A stretch of 64,000 nucleotides of DNA from Fibrobacter sp. (GTDB lineage Bacteria; Fibrobacterota; Fibrobacteria; Fibrobacterales; Fibrobacteraceae). The DNA is taken from contig JAKSID010000009.1 of the NCBI GenBank assembly GCA_024399035.1, positions 1-64,000 on the forward strand, given 5' to 3'. The translations under genes and the position numbers were made by a program. Positions 1 through 7,685 of this stretch are shown one piece after another (positions within the stretch are counted from its first letter, which is position 1; each line of letters starts with the position of its first letter). The notes under the pieces are model-generated. The model searched no databases, was not told the DNA's origin, and saw only the letters and a list, made by a program, of their open reading frames with translations.

Positions 1-2
1 TT

Positions 3-347
3 TTTAAGCGAGGTGTTTTTTATGGCTGGCCTTCGGGGCACTCCATGACCAACGCTGCCCTTGCCATGAGTATCGCCAGTTATAATCGTGATAATCCCTA
101 TGTGGTTGCTGGTTGCAGTTTGTTTGCAGGTTACGTGGCAACAAGTATGGTTCTTGGAGCCAAGGGCGAAGCACATTGGTTCTCCGATGCTGTCGCTGGC
201 GTTTTGATGGGAGCTTCCATTGGCTGGTACATTGGAAATACTTTCTATAAGGAAAAGAAGGGCTTGCGCAAGGATGGCGTGCAATTGACGATTGCTCCTT
301 GGATTGATGACCATAATAAAGGCCTTTTAGCCTTGGTCTATTTTTAG
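3..347 (+). CDS. PAP2-family membrane phosphatase, C-terminal part (5' truncated by window edge)
   Basis: The frame is open from the left edge, with base 3 the first whole codon, so the start lies outside the window. About 114 residues are visible. They carry the second PAP2 signature, PSGHS (fragment residues 10-14), and the third, H-x3-D in HWFSD (fragment residues 58-62), separated by hydrophobic helices. These are the phosphate-binding and catalytic histidine motifs of phosphatidic-acid phosphatase type 2 enzymes, which remove phosphate from lipid or isoprenoid phosphates at the membrane. The substrate cannot be told; lipid phosphates or undecaprenyl pyrophosphate are both common. The family call is secure and the specific role open. 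Confidence 0.85.
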   Translation, partial: FKRGVFYGWPSGHSMTNAALAMSIASYNRDNPYVVAGCSLFAGYVATSMVLGAKGEAHWFSDAVAGVLMGASIGWYIGNTFYKEKKGLRKDGVQLTIAPWIDDHNKGLLALVYF

Positions 348-406
348 TTCTAGTTGATGAGCGTTTTTCAGTTTTGTAATTTTTGGCTAGAAAAAAGGTT
401 TGTAAA

Positions 407-1417
407 ATGAATATTCTTTTGACAGGCGGTGCAGGCTATATCGGTAGCCATACAATTATTGAACTTGACAAGGCTGGTCATTCTGTTGTTGTTGTGGACA
501 ACTTGGTCAACTCCAGCGAAGAGTCTCTCCGTCGTGTGGCGAAGATTATTGGTAAGGATGTTCCCTTTGTAAAGGCCGACGTCCGTGACGCTGCCGCCAT
601 GAACGATCTCTTTGACAAGTTCAAGATTGACGCTGTCATCAACTTTGCAGGCCTCAAGGCTGTGGGCGAATCTGTTGCCAAGCCGCTGGAATATTACGAG
701 AACAACATGAACGCTTGCTTCGTTCTGTTGGACGCCATGCGTAAGCACAATTGCAAGAACTTTATCTTCTCCTCCTCTGCAACGGTTTACGGCGATCCGG
801 CTATCATTCCTATTACGGAAGAATGCCCCAAGGGCAACTGCACCAATCCCTATGGAAAGACCAAGTCTATGCTGGAAGAAGTCTTGATGGATTTGCAGAA
901 GGCCGACCCGGAATGGAACGTGGTGCTGCTCCGCTACTTTAACCCCATTGGTGCTCACCAGAGCGGCCTCATTGGGGAAAATCCCAATGGCATTCCTAAC
1001 AATTTGATGCCTTACATCACTCAGACCGCAGTGGGCCGCCGCGCAGAACTTGGTGTTTTCGGTAATGACTACGATACTCCTGATGGCACTGGTGTTCGCG
1101 ACTACATTCACGTTTGCGACTTGGCCAACGGTCACGTTTGTGCATTAAAGGCTATTGATCGTAAGTGCGGTCTTGCTATCTACAATTTGGGAACTGGCCA
1201 CGGCTACTCCGTGCTTGATGTGGTGAAGGCTTTTGAAAAGGCGAACAACCTGAAAGTTCCCTATAGCATCAAGCCTCGCCGCCCCGGTGACATTGCTACC
1301 TGCTACTGCAACCCTGCAAAGGCCAAGGCGGAACTGGGCTGGGAAGCAAAGTACGGTATCGAGGATATGTGCCGCGATGCCTGGAACTTCCAGAAGAATA
1401 ACCCTGAAGGGTATTAA
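407..1417 (+). CDS. galE: UDP-glucose 4-epimerase
   Basis: Interconverts UDP-glucose and UDP-galactose in the cytoplasm (Leloir pathway and polysaccharide precursor supply). The 336-residue product has the NAD-binding GGAGYIG loop at residues 7-13, the SSSATVYG strand, and the catalytic Y-x3-K pair at Y149/K153, as expected for an extended short-chain dehydrogenase. Length matches the family (about 338). An in-frame TTG at 383 would add eight residues, but ATG 407 places the GxxGxxG loop at the usual distance and has AAGG about 9 nt upstream, so it is preferred. It follows the PAP2 gene by 59 bases and may share its transcript. Confidence 0.95.
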   Translation: MNILLTGGAGYIGSHTIIELDKAGHSVVVVDNLVNSSEESLRRVAKIIGKDVPFVKADVRDAAAMNDLFDKFKIDAVINFAGLKAVGESVAKPLEYYENNMNACFVLLDAMRKHNCKNFIFSSSATVYGDPAIIPITEECPKGNCTNPYGKTKSMLEEVLMDLQKADPEWNVVLLRYFNPIGAHQSGLIGENPNGIPNNLMPYITQTAVGRRAELGVFGNDYDTPDGTGVRDYIHVCDLANGHVCALKAIDRKCGLAIYNLGTGHGYSVLDVVKAFEKANNLKVPYSIKPRRPGDIATCYCNPAKAKAELGWEAKYGIEDMCRDAWNFQKNNPEGY

Positions 1418-1451
1418 TTGAATTCGTGATTTGAATTCTAAGGAGGACGAT

Positions 1452-2804
1452 ATGAAAAAAGTGCTTTTTGCCATGGCTGCAATGGCTATGTCGATGATGG
1501 CTCATGCCGCACGCGTTGATACAATCACTGTTGACGAACTGAATGCCTTGCTGTCTAAGGATACTCTCGTAGATTTAGGATTTAGCGTCAAGTGGGCGAA
1601 CATCAATATCGGAGCAAAGGCTCCGTATGAACACGGAAATTATTACGCCTGGGGAGAGGTTGAGCCCAAGGATCATTATGGTAAAGACAACAGCCTGACA
1701 TATATGAAAAACACCGCTGAGTTGAAACAGATGAAGATTCTGGACAAGGTCGGCGAACTGACTGCGGAGTATGATGCAGCCATCAAGAATTGGGGAAGTC
1801 AGTATAGAATGCCCAGCTACGAAGAAGTGGATGAACTTCTGAGCAATACAACTAGGTCAGAAAAAGCCATCAAGCTCGAAGATGGGTCGTATGTATTTGG
1901 CACGCTGTTTACCAGTAAGAAAAATAAGCAGAGCATTTTCTTGGCCTATCCCGGAGTTCATTGTGATTGTGGTGAATACGAGCCATACGATGGAGATGCC
2001 TATTCTAATCCGGGTACCTTTTGGACAAGAACCAACCATCCCATGGGTGCTGCAGACATGGCCGTATTTTTCCAGCTAAGTAGATATGGTGCTTATAGAC
2101 ATTTTGGTCTTCCTATTCGCCCGGTGATGGAAAAACCTCTCCCTGATGATGTGGAAGATCTGTGGGATGAATTTGTGGTAAAGGCCGATGTTCTTGAAAA
2201 GAAGCTTGGCAAGGAAACCTGGGTAGATTTGGGTACGGGCATCAAGTGGATGAATCGTAATCTAGGTGCAAAAAAAGTGTATGAGTTCGGGGATTTCTAT
2301 GGTTGGGGTGAACTTGAACCAAATAAAAACCTGACTGATGGCAAGTGCACGTTCTGCGGAAAGGGCACTGCGGATCTCGTGAAAAACAAGATGATCCATA
2401 TGGTAGATTCTGCCTATAGTCGTCGCAGTCGTGATAGAGTTCCCGTGTACAACCTTTTGCCTAAGTACGACGTCGTAACAAAGAAACTTGGGAAAAAAGC
2501 TAAGATCCCGACATCTACTCAGTTGGATACAGGCCTCTGTTATTACTGCGATCATAAGTGGCTGATTGTTGTCTTGCCCAACGGTGATCGCATGAAGGGT
2601 ATGTTGCTCAGAAGCGATGGCAATATGCTGTTCCTTCCTGCTGCTGGAGTTCGTTATGAAGGTGCCCCCCAGTTTGAATCGTCAAGAGCTATACTTTGGT
2701 CTTCTACTATGCAAGACGGTTTTCCCAGAAGCTTAGTTAATGGTGAAGATGAAATCCTTAACCCCTATTTTGAAGCTCCTATCCGTCCGATAATGGAAAA
2801 GTAG
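1452..2804 (+). CDS. secreted protein with two copies of a VDLG/KWxxxNxGA domain
   Basis: A 450-residue exported protein with a signal peptide (about residues 1-20, ending AHA). Two tandem copies of one domain follow, about residues 38-226 and 257-450. Each opens with a VDLG strand, a VKW or IKW then N-x-GA, and a tyrosine-rich YYAWGE or FYGWGE block, and each closes with IRP[VI]MEK. I know this kind of domain from surface and secreted proteins of Bacteroidetes and Fibrobacter, but no biochemical function is established to my knowledge. The first ATG of the frame (1431 region) is upstream of a strong AGGAGG at 1441-1446, which points to ATG 1452. A terminator follows. It could be an adhesin or carbohydrate-related module; that is a guess. 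Confidence 0.75.
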   Translation: MKKVLFAMAAMAMSMMAHAARVDTITVDELNALLSKDTLVDLGFSVKWANINIGAKAPYEHGNYYAWGEVEPKDHYGKDNSLTYMKNTAELKQMKILDKVGELTAEYDAAIKNWGSQYRMPSYEEVDELLSNTTRSEKAIKLEDGSYVFGTLFTSKKNKQSIFLAYPGVHCDCGEYEPYDGDAYSNPGTFWTRTNHPMGAADMAVFFQLSRYGAYRHFGLPIRPVMEKPLPDDVEDLWDEFVVKADVLEKKLGKETWVDLGTGIKWMNRNLGAKKVYEFGDFYGWGELEPNKNLTDGKCTFCGKGTADLVKNKMIHMVDSAYSRRSRDRVPVYNLLPKYDVVTKKLGKKAKIPTSTQLDTGLCYYCDHKWLIVVLPNGDRMKGMLLRSDGNMLFLPAAGVRYEGAPQFESSRAILWSSTMQDGFPRSLVNGEDEILNPYFEAPIRPIMEK

Positions 2805-2843
2805 TTGGCATTTGTAGCTATTGCTTTGTAGTATCGTTTAATT

Positions 2844-2875
2844 GAGGCGTCGGGTTTGTTCCGATGCCTCTTTTT
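2844..2875 (+). terminator. intrinsic terminator after the duplicated-domain gene
   Basis: A 10-bp stem (GAGGCGTCGG with CCGATGCCTC, one mismatch) and a 7-nt loop are followed by TTTTT. The arms lie at 2844-2853 and 2861-2870. It separates the upstream gene from dxr. Confidence 0.8.
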
Positions 2876-2887
2876 ATGCTATCTTTT
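2855..2887 (+). promoter_or_regulatory. candidate Bacteroidetes-type promoter of dxr
   Basis: TTTG at 2855-2858, a 21-bp spacer and TATCTTTT at 2880-2887 fit the -33/-7 pattern TTTG-N19..21-TAnnTTTG with one mismatch. It overlaps the loop of the preceding terminator and predicts a short leader with AAGGA before dxr. This is a pattern match only. Confidence 0.45.
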
Positions 2888-2909
2888 TTTGAAAATAAGG
2901 ATTTATAAA

Positions 2910-4055
2910 ATGAAAAATGTCGTTCTTCTCGGTGCAACCGGTTCCATCGGAACTTCTACTGTAGACGTTTGCCTTCAGCATTCTGATCTCTTTAAGGTTT
3001 ATGCGGTGGCTGCAAACTCCAGCGTTGAAAAGGTTGCAGAAATTGTCCGCAAGTTCCACGTTGAACGCGTGTGCATGTTCAAGCCCGAAGCCGCCAAGGA
3101 ACTGAGCGCCATCCTTAACATGCCGGTGCTCTCCGGTATGGAAGGCCTCTGCGAATTGGCCGCCGACCCCAAGGCCGATATCATCATTAACGCCTTGATG
3201 GGTGCCGTCGGTTGCTTGCCCACCATTACTGCCATTGAACACGGTAAGCATGTGGCTCTCGCCAACAAGGAAACTATGGTGATGGCCGGCCCCGTTATCT
3301 GGGACAAGCTTGCTGAAAATCCCAAGGCCTTCATCACTCCTATTGACTCTGAACACAGCGCTATTTTCCAGTGCCTGGCAGACCGCCCCAACAAGGAAGT
3401 GGAATGCCTGGAAATCACCGCATCCGGTGGCCCTTTCCGCACTTGGCCCATCGAAAAGTTTGAAAACATCACCGTGGCCGACGCTCTCAATCACCCGGTG
3501 TGGAGCATGGGTCGTAAGATCACTATCGACTCCGCCTCTATGATGAACAAGGGCCTTGAAGTTCTTGAAGCTCACTTCCTGTTCCACATTCCTTACGAAC
3601 AAATTAAGGTTGTTGTTCACCCCCAGTCTATGGTGCATTCCTTGGTGCAGTTCCGCGATGGTTCCCTGATGGCTCAGCTGGGTGCTCCCGACATGCGCAT
3701 TCCTATTCAGGTGGCCCTCACTTGGCCGGAACGCTTGCCTCTCGAAACCAAACGTCTTGACTTGCCCACTCTTGGTCAGCTCACCTTCTTCGAACCTGAC
3801 TTCGACAAGTTCCGCTGCCTGGCCCTGGCTTTCGAATCTGGCCGCCGCGGCGGTGTTGTGCCTGCTATGATGAACGCTGCCAACGAAGTTCTCGTTGACC
3901 GTTTCCTGGATGGCAAGCTGAAGTTCACCGACATTCCCCGTCATGTGGAAACCATCATCAACGGCGCTCCCAACCTCACAGGTCACTTGACCCTAGACCA
4001 GGTGCTGGAAGCCGACGCCGAAGCCCGCCGCCTGACATTGGATTTGATTAAATAA
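2910..4055 (+). CDS. dxr: 1-deoxy-D-xylulose 5-phosphate reductoisomerase
   Basis: Second enzyme of the MEP isoprenoid pathway; it rearranges and reduces DXP to MEP using NADPH and a divalent metal. The 381-residue product starts with the nucleotide-binding GATGSIG loop. It contains the metal and substrate motifs DSEHSAIFQ, SGGPFR and, further on, the DSASMMNKGLE block followed by LEAHFLF. All catalytic signature residues appear intact and length is typical (about 380-400). The ATG at 2910 follows AAGGA by about 10 nt; the longer frame from 2856 would run through the terminator and is rejected. Isoprenoids made here feed the menaquinone and undecaprenyl pools. Confidence 0.95.
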   Translation: MKNVVLLGATGSIGTSTVDVCLQHSDLFKVYAVAANSSVEKVAEIVRKFHVERVCMFKPEAAKELSAILNMPVLSGMEGLCELAADPKADIIINALMGAVGCLPTITAIEHGKHVALANKETMVMAGPVIWDKLAENPKAFITPIDSEHSAIFQCLADRPNKEVECLEITASGGPFRTWPIEKFENITVADALNHPVWSMGRKITIDSASMMNKGLEVLEAHFLFHIPYEQIKVVVHPQSMVHSLVQFRDGSLMAQLGAPDMRIPIQVALTWPERLPLETKRLDLPTLGQLTFFEPDFDKFRCLALAFESGRRGGVVPAMMNAANEVLVDRFLDGKLKFTDIPRHVETIINGAPNLTGHLTLDQVLEADAEARRLTLDLIK

Positions 4056-4150
4056 CTGTCATCTCGACCACTTTGATCTTGTCATCTTGACCACTGTGGT
4101 CTTGTCATCTTGACCACTGTGGTCTTGTCATCCCGAGCCTCTTTTATTTT
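4056..4150 (+). repeat. 23-bp tandem repeats of the GTCATC family
   Basis: Three consecutive 23-bp units (4056-4078, 4079-4101, 4102-4124) share the form TTGTCATCTTGACCACTGTG and differ at a few positions. A fourth, diverged copy beginning TTGTCATCCCGAG runs to about 4148, and the hairpin copy at 4149 follows. The units start immediately after the dxr stop codon. Confidence 0.8.
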
Positions 4151-4153
4151 GTC

Positions 4154-4186
4154 ATCCCGGCCTTGAGCCGGGATCTTCTTTTTTTT
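4154..4186 (+). terminator. GTCATCCCGG-type repeat acting as likely terminator after dxr
   Basis: ATCCCGGC (4154-4161) pairs with GCCGGGAT (4167-4174) around a 5-nt loop, followed by CTTC and eight T residues. The stem is the dispersed CATCCCGG repeat of this genome, here with a T-tract that would let it stop transcription. Confidence 0.6.
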
Positions 4187-4203
4187 GCGTTTTATCACAA
4201 TGG

Positions 4204-4217
4204 GTACAAATGTGTAC
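4204..4217. promoter_or_regulatory. inverted repeat upstream of the cellulase promoter (possible operator)
   Basis: GTACA-AATG-TGTAC is a 14-bp inverted repeat whose arms extend to GGG/CCC with one bulged base. It ends 23 bp before the -33 element of the GH9 gene, a plausible place for an activator. Function is inferred from position only. Confidence 0.3.
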
Positions 4218-4240
4218 ACCCTGTGCTGAAAAAAGTTCAT

Positions 4241-4271
4241 TTTGTCATTTTTTGAGTCTATATTATCTTTG
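4241..4271 (+). promoter_or_regulatory. Bacteroidetes-type promoter of the GH9 cellulase gene
   Basis: TTTG (4241-4244), a 19-bp spacer and TATCTTTG (4264-4271) match the FCB-group promoter pattern TTTG-N19..21-TAnnTTTG exactly. It predicts transcription start near 4276, just before TTAGGGAG (4283-4290), the ribosome site for ATG 4297. Confidence 0.65.
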
Positions 4272-4296
4272 TAGTAATATCATTAGGGAGTATGTT

Positions 4297-6150
4297 ATGT
4301 TTTCAAAATTCGGTCTCAAGCAGTTCGCCCCTCTGGCTATTTCTGCGCTGACTCTTGCCTCAGCAGCCTTTGGTGCTACCGCCTATATCAACCAGATTGG
4401 TTACCGCGCCAACGACGCCAAGGAATTTACCCTTGCCGATGGCAATGGTACTGTGGAAATCGTTGATCAGAGTGGTCAGACTGTTTTGACTGCAACTCCT
4501 TCTGCAGCATCCTTCTGGAATGGTAGCCAGCAGAATGTCTCTTTGGTGGATTTCTCTGACCTTAAGACCCCCGGCACCTATTCTATCAAGGTGGGTGGCC
4601 AGGTCCTTCGCCAGGATCTTAAGATTGCCGACAAGACTTTTGAAGAAGTGCTTAAGGGCGCCTTGAAGTGGTTCTACTATCAGCGTGCATCCATGGCCCT
4701 GGAAGAAACTTACGCCGGCAAGTGGAAACGTGCCGCAGGCCATAATGCTGGCACTTATCAGCTTCATAATTCCGCAGGCTCGGGCTCCATCTCTTCTGGC
4801 AAGGGCTGGTACGATGCTGGTGACTATGGTCGCTATATTGTGAACTCCGGTATCACCACATACACCTTGCTTTCTTTGTTCGAGCACTATCCGGACTACT
4901 TCAAGACTTTGAAGTGGAACATCCCTGCCGACGGCACCCTGCCGGATTTGTTGGCAGAAATCAAGTGGAACCTTGAATGGATGCTCACCATGCAGGACCA
5001 GGATGGTGGTGTTTTCCATAAGCTGACTTCTCTTGGTTTCCCTAGCGATGTGATGCCCGATAAGGATACTGATAAACTTTATGTTATTGGTAAGGGCTCT
5101 GCAGCCACCTTCGATTTTGCAGGTGTCATGGCAACCGCTTCCCGTGTGTACAAGACCTACGACGCAACCTTTGCAACCAAGTGCCTTGAAGCTGCCAAGA
5201 AGGCTTACGCCTGGGGTCTTCAGAATCCCAACAAGGCTTACTCCAACCCCAGAGACGTTTCCACTGGTGAATATGGTGATGGTAGCCTTGGCGACGAAAA
5301 GCTCTTTGCTGGCACTGAATTGTTCATTGCTACGAATGATGCCTCTTATAAACAGAGTATTTCTGAGGCCAACGTTCCTAACTGGGGCGATGTTTCTGGC
5401 CTTGCCGCTTATGGTGCTGCAACCTATGGCGGTGATGCTGCTAGTAAGCAGATTTTGGTCAAGTTGGCCGATGAATTTGTGACCCGTGCAAACACTGGTT
5501 TCGGTGTAGTGATGGATGCCGAAGACTACGTCTGGGGTTCCAATGCGGTGGCTGCAAACCAGGGCATTTGGCTTTTGCATGCCTTCTATTTGACTGGAGA
5601 AAAGAAATACTACGACGCCGCTCGCAAGGTCTTGGACTACGAACTGGGCAAGAATCCTCTGGATATGTCTTTCATGACCGGTTTCGGTACCAAGTCCGCC
5701 AAGAATCCTCATCATCGTCCTAGTACTGCCGACGGTGTTACCGAACCGGTTCCGGGTATGCTAATTGGCGGTCCCCAGAACAATGACAATAGCGACGAAT
5801 ACAAGGCTGGAAAGGATGACCCCACCGCTGCTTCTTGGAAGTGCTCCGCTTACAGCAAATCACAACCGGCATTGTCCTATGTTGATAATAGATGCAGCTA
5901 TGCTACTAACGAAGTAGCCATTAACTGGAACGCTCCGATGGCTTACTTGGCTGGCGCTATTGAAGCTTTGAATGCTGGTTACAAACCGAGTTTTGCGGTT
6001 TCTGCAATTGGTACGGATGCTATCAAGCCGGTATTCTCTAGCCGTCAGCCGGTTTCCAATGAGCAGGTTCGCCTCCGTTTCGCAGACCAGAAGGTCTATG
6101 TGGAAAAGGCTGGCAAGCGCTTCGACTTGAAGGGCATGCGAATTAAATAA
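4297..6150 (+). CDS. secreted glycoside hydrolase family 9 endoglucanase
   Basis: Cleaves beta-1,4-glucan by the inverting GH9 mechanism. The 617-residue product has a signal peptide (about 1-26), an N-terminal Ig-like CelD_N domain beginning YINQIGYRAND, and a GH9 (alpha/alpha)6 catalytic domain. Visible catalytic signatures are DAGD at 173-176 (base and nucleophilic-water aspartates), the NPHHRP histidine signature at 470-475, and NEVAINWNAP with the acid E539. A roughly 45-residue tail ends KAGKRFDLKGMRIK, a basic Fibrobacter-style C-terminal module that may serve secretion or surface attachment (inference). ATG 4297 follows TTAGGGAG. The gene stands alone with its own promoter and a terminator, as expected for individually regulated cellulases. 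The family is certain, endo versus exo mode less so. Confidence 0.93.
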   Translation: MFSKFGLKQFAPLAISALTLASAAFGATAYINQIGYRANDAKEFTLADGNGTVEIVDQSGQTVLTATPSAASFWNGSQQNVSLVDFSDLKTPGTYSIKVGGQVLRQDLKIADKTFEEVLKGALKWFYYQRASMALEETYAGKWKRAAGHNAGTYQLHNSAGSGSISSGKGWYDAGDYGRYIVNSGITTYTLLSLFEHYPDYFKTLKWNIPADGTLPDLLAEIKWNLEWMLTMQDQDGGVFHKLTSLGFPSDVMPDKDTDKLYVIGKGSAATFDFAGVMATASRVYKTYDATFATKCLEAAKKAYAWGLQNPNKAYSNPRDVSTGEYGDGSLGDEKLFAGTELFIATNDASYKQSISEANVPNWGDVSGLAAYGAATYGGDAASKQILVKLADEFVTRANTGFGVVMDAEDYVWGSNAVAANQGIWLLHAFYLTGEKKYYDAARKVLDYELGKNPLDMSFMTGFGTKSAKNPHHRPSTADGVTEPVPGMLIGGPQNNDNSDEYKAGKDDPTAASWKCSAYSKSQPALSYVDNRCSYATNEVAINWNAPMAYLAGAIEALNAGYKPSFAVSAIGTDAIKPVFSSRQPVSNEQVRLRFADQKVYVEKAGKRFDLKGMRIK

Positions 6151-6181
6151 CCTGGCAGCATCCTGAACCCGTTCATTCATA

Positions 6182-6213
6182 TGTCATCCTGAGCCCGTAA
6201 GGGCGAAGGATCT
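6182..6213 (+). repeat. dispersed GTCATCCTGAGC...GAAGGATC repeat
   Basis: TGTCATCCTGAGCCC, GTAA, then GGGCGAAGGATC has imperfectly complementary ends (GATCCTTCGCCC reads as the reverse of the start). It belongs to the same repeat class as the copies at 4056, 14342, 46860 and 57431 and lies just before a terminator. Confidence 0.6.
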
Positions 6214-6215
6214 AG

Positions 6216-6239
6216 CGACCCCTCGGGGTCGTTTTTTTT
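6216..6239 (+). terminator. intrinsic terminator after the GH9 gene
   Basis: CGACCCC (6216-6222), loop TC and GGGGTCG (6225-6231) are followed by eight T residues. Confidence 0.85.
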
Positions 6240-6252
6240 ATATTTAAAAACG

Positions 6253-7632
6253 ATGGAAAATATTCTTGAAAATATCTTGATGTTTGTGTTGGGCCTCGTC
6301 GGCCTCAGCTTCTTGGTGACGATTCACGAACTTGGTCATTTTCTGGTGGCCAAGTGGAACAACGTCAAGGTGAACACTTTTAGCGTTGGCTTCGGCAAAA
6401 AGTTACTGAAGTTCCGCAAGGGCGAAACGGAGTATTGTCTTTCTGCCATTCCCTTTGGCGGTTACGTTGCCATGGCTGGCGAAAATCCGGACTCCTTCAA
6501 GGATGGCCAGGTTCCCGGCGAACGTGATTTTACGGGTAAGTCCGTTGGTGCCCGCGCTGCTATCGCATTTGCAGGCCCCTTCATCAATATCGTATTTGCC
6601 TTTATTCTTTTGATGATTCTTTATATGGTGGGTGTTCAGGAACCTGCCAACAAGGAATTGATTATCGGATTTGTGGGTAAGGGTTCTCCCGCTGAGGTTG
6701 CTGGTGTTCTTCCTGGTGATACCATTACCGCTATGAACGGTAAGGAAACCCAAGGCTGGGATGATTTCCGTGAACAGATCGGTGTGAGCCTTGGTGCCAA
6801 TGTGGAACTGGAAATCCATCGTGGTGGTGCTCCGGTAATGATTACCGTGGTTCCCGAAGAACTGGTAATTCCCGCCAAGGATTCTACGGAATCTGAAACA
6901 AAGATGGGTATTGGTGATATTGGTATCTATCCCCAGAATCGAGTGATTGTCCGCTTGCCGCCTATGGCTGGTTCTGCTGCTGAAAAGGCCGGCATCCTCC
7001 AGAACGATACGGTCTTTGAAATCAACGGCAACCACATTGGCCGTTATGAAGATGTGGTTCGCCAAATTGATGGCTCCAAGGGTGAAGAAGTTAAAGTCAC
7101 TGTGATTCGTGGTGGCGATACCTTGACCCTTCCCATGACTCCCGTCTACAGCGAGGATACCAAGCGTTACATGATTGGCGTCCAGATGGGCTACGTTCTT
7201 TTCCGCGAAACCAAGTTTGTCCGTCGCGGTCCTATCGAAGCTCTTGAAAAGACTTGTGCCACAAGCCTTAAGATGACTACCAGCATCTTCCGTTACTTTG
7301 GTCGTATGTTCAAGGGGCAGGTCAAGGTAGACGCGTTCTCCGGCCCCGTCTCCATTGTGGCTGTCATGGGTAACGTGTGGATGAGCGGCTTCCAGGAATT
7401 CCTCATGCTGCTCGCCTTGATTAGTATCAACCTAGGCGTCATGAACTTGCTCCCGCTGGCCATTACCGATGGCGGCCTCCTCATGTTCCTGGGCATCGAA
7501 AAACTCCGCGGGAAGCCTCTTTCCACCAAGACTCAGTCCATCATTCAGAATGTGGCCGCCGCCTTCTTCATCAGCTTCTTCGTGTTCATCACGATTCTCG
7601 ATTTCGGAAAGCTTGGCCTGTTCTTGAAATAA
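6253..7632 (+). CDS. rseP: RseP-type site-2 zinc metalloprotease (M50)
   Basis: Integral membrane protease that cuts transmembrane substrates, typically anti-sigma factors in the envelope stress response, and clears signal-peptide remnants. The 459-residue protein has the zinc motif HELGH at residues 25-29 in the first membrane helix and the third zinc ligand in NLLPLAITDGG (D406). Two PDZ domains lie between, about 130-200 and 225-300, as in E. coli RseP. The usual NxxPxPxLDGG signature is slightly altered but retains the aspartate. No Shine-Dalgarno precedes ATG 6253; a TATATT box ends 8 nt before it, suggesting a near-leaderless mRNA. purD follows by 53 bases. Confidence 0.92.
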   Translation: MENILENILMFVLGLVGLSFLVTIHELGHFLVAKWNNVKVNTFSVGFGKKLLKFRKGETEYCLSAIPFGGYVAMAGENPDSFKDGQVPGERDFTGKSVGARAAIAFAGPFINIVFAFILLMILYMVGVQEPANKELIIGFVGKGSPAEVAGVLPGDTITAMNGKETQGWDDFREQIGVSLGANVELEIHRGGAPVMITVVPEELVIPAKDSTESETKMGIGDIGIYPQNRVIVRLPPMAGSAAEKAGILQNDTVFEINGNHIGRYEDVVRQIDGSKGEEVKVTVIRGGDTLTLPMTPVYSEDTKRYMIGVQMGYVLFRETKFVRRGPIEALEKTCATSLKMTTSIFRYFGRMFKGQVKVDAFSGPVSIVAVMGNVWMSGFQEFLMLLALISINLGVMNLLPLAITDGGLLMFLGIEKLRGKPLSTKTQSIIQNVAAAFFISFFVFITILDFGKLGLFLK

Positions 7633-7685
7633 AAGTTTTGCAGTCTTGTAATTGTTAAGTTTGAAATAAAAAAAGGAAACACTGT

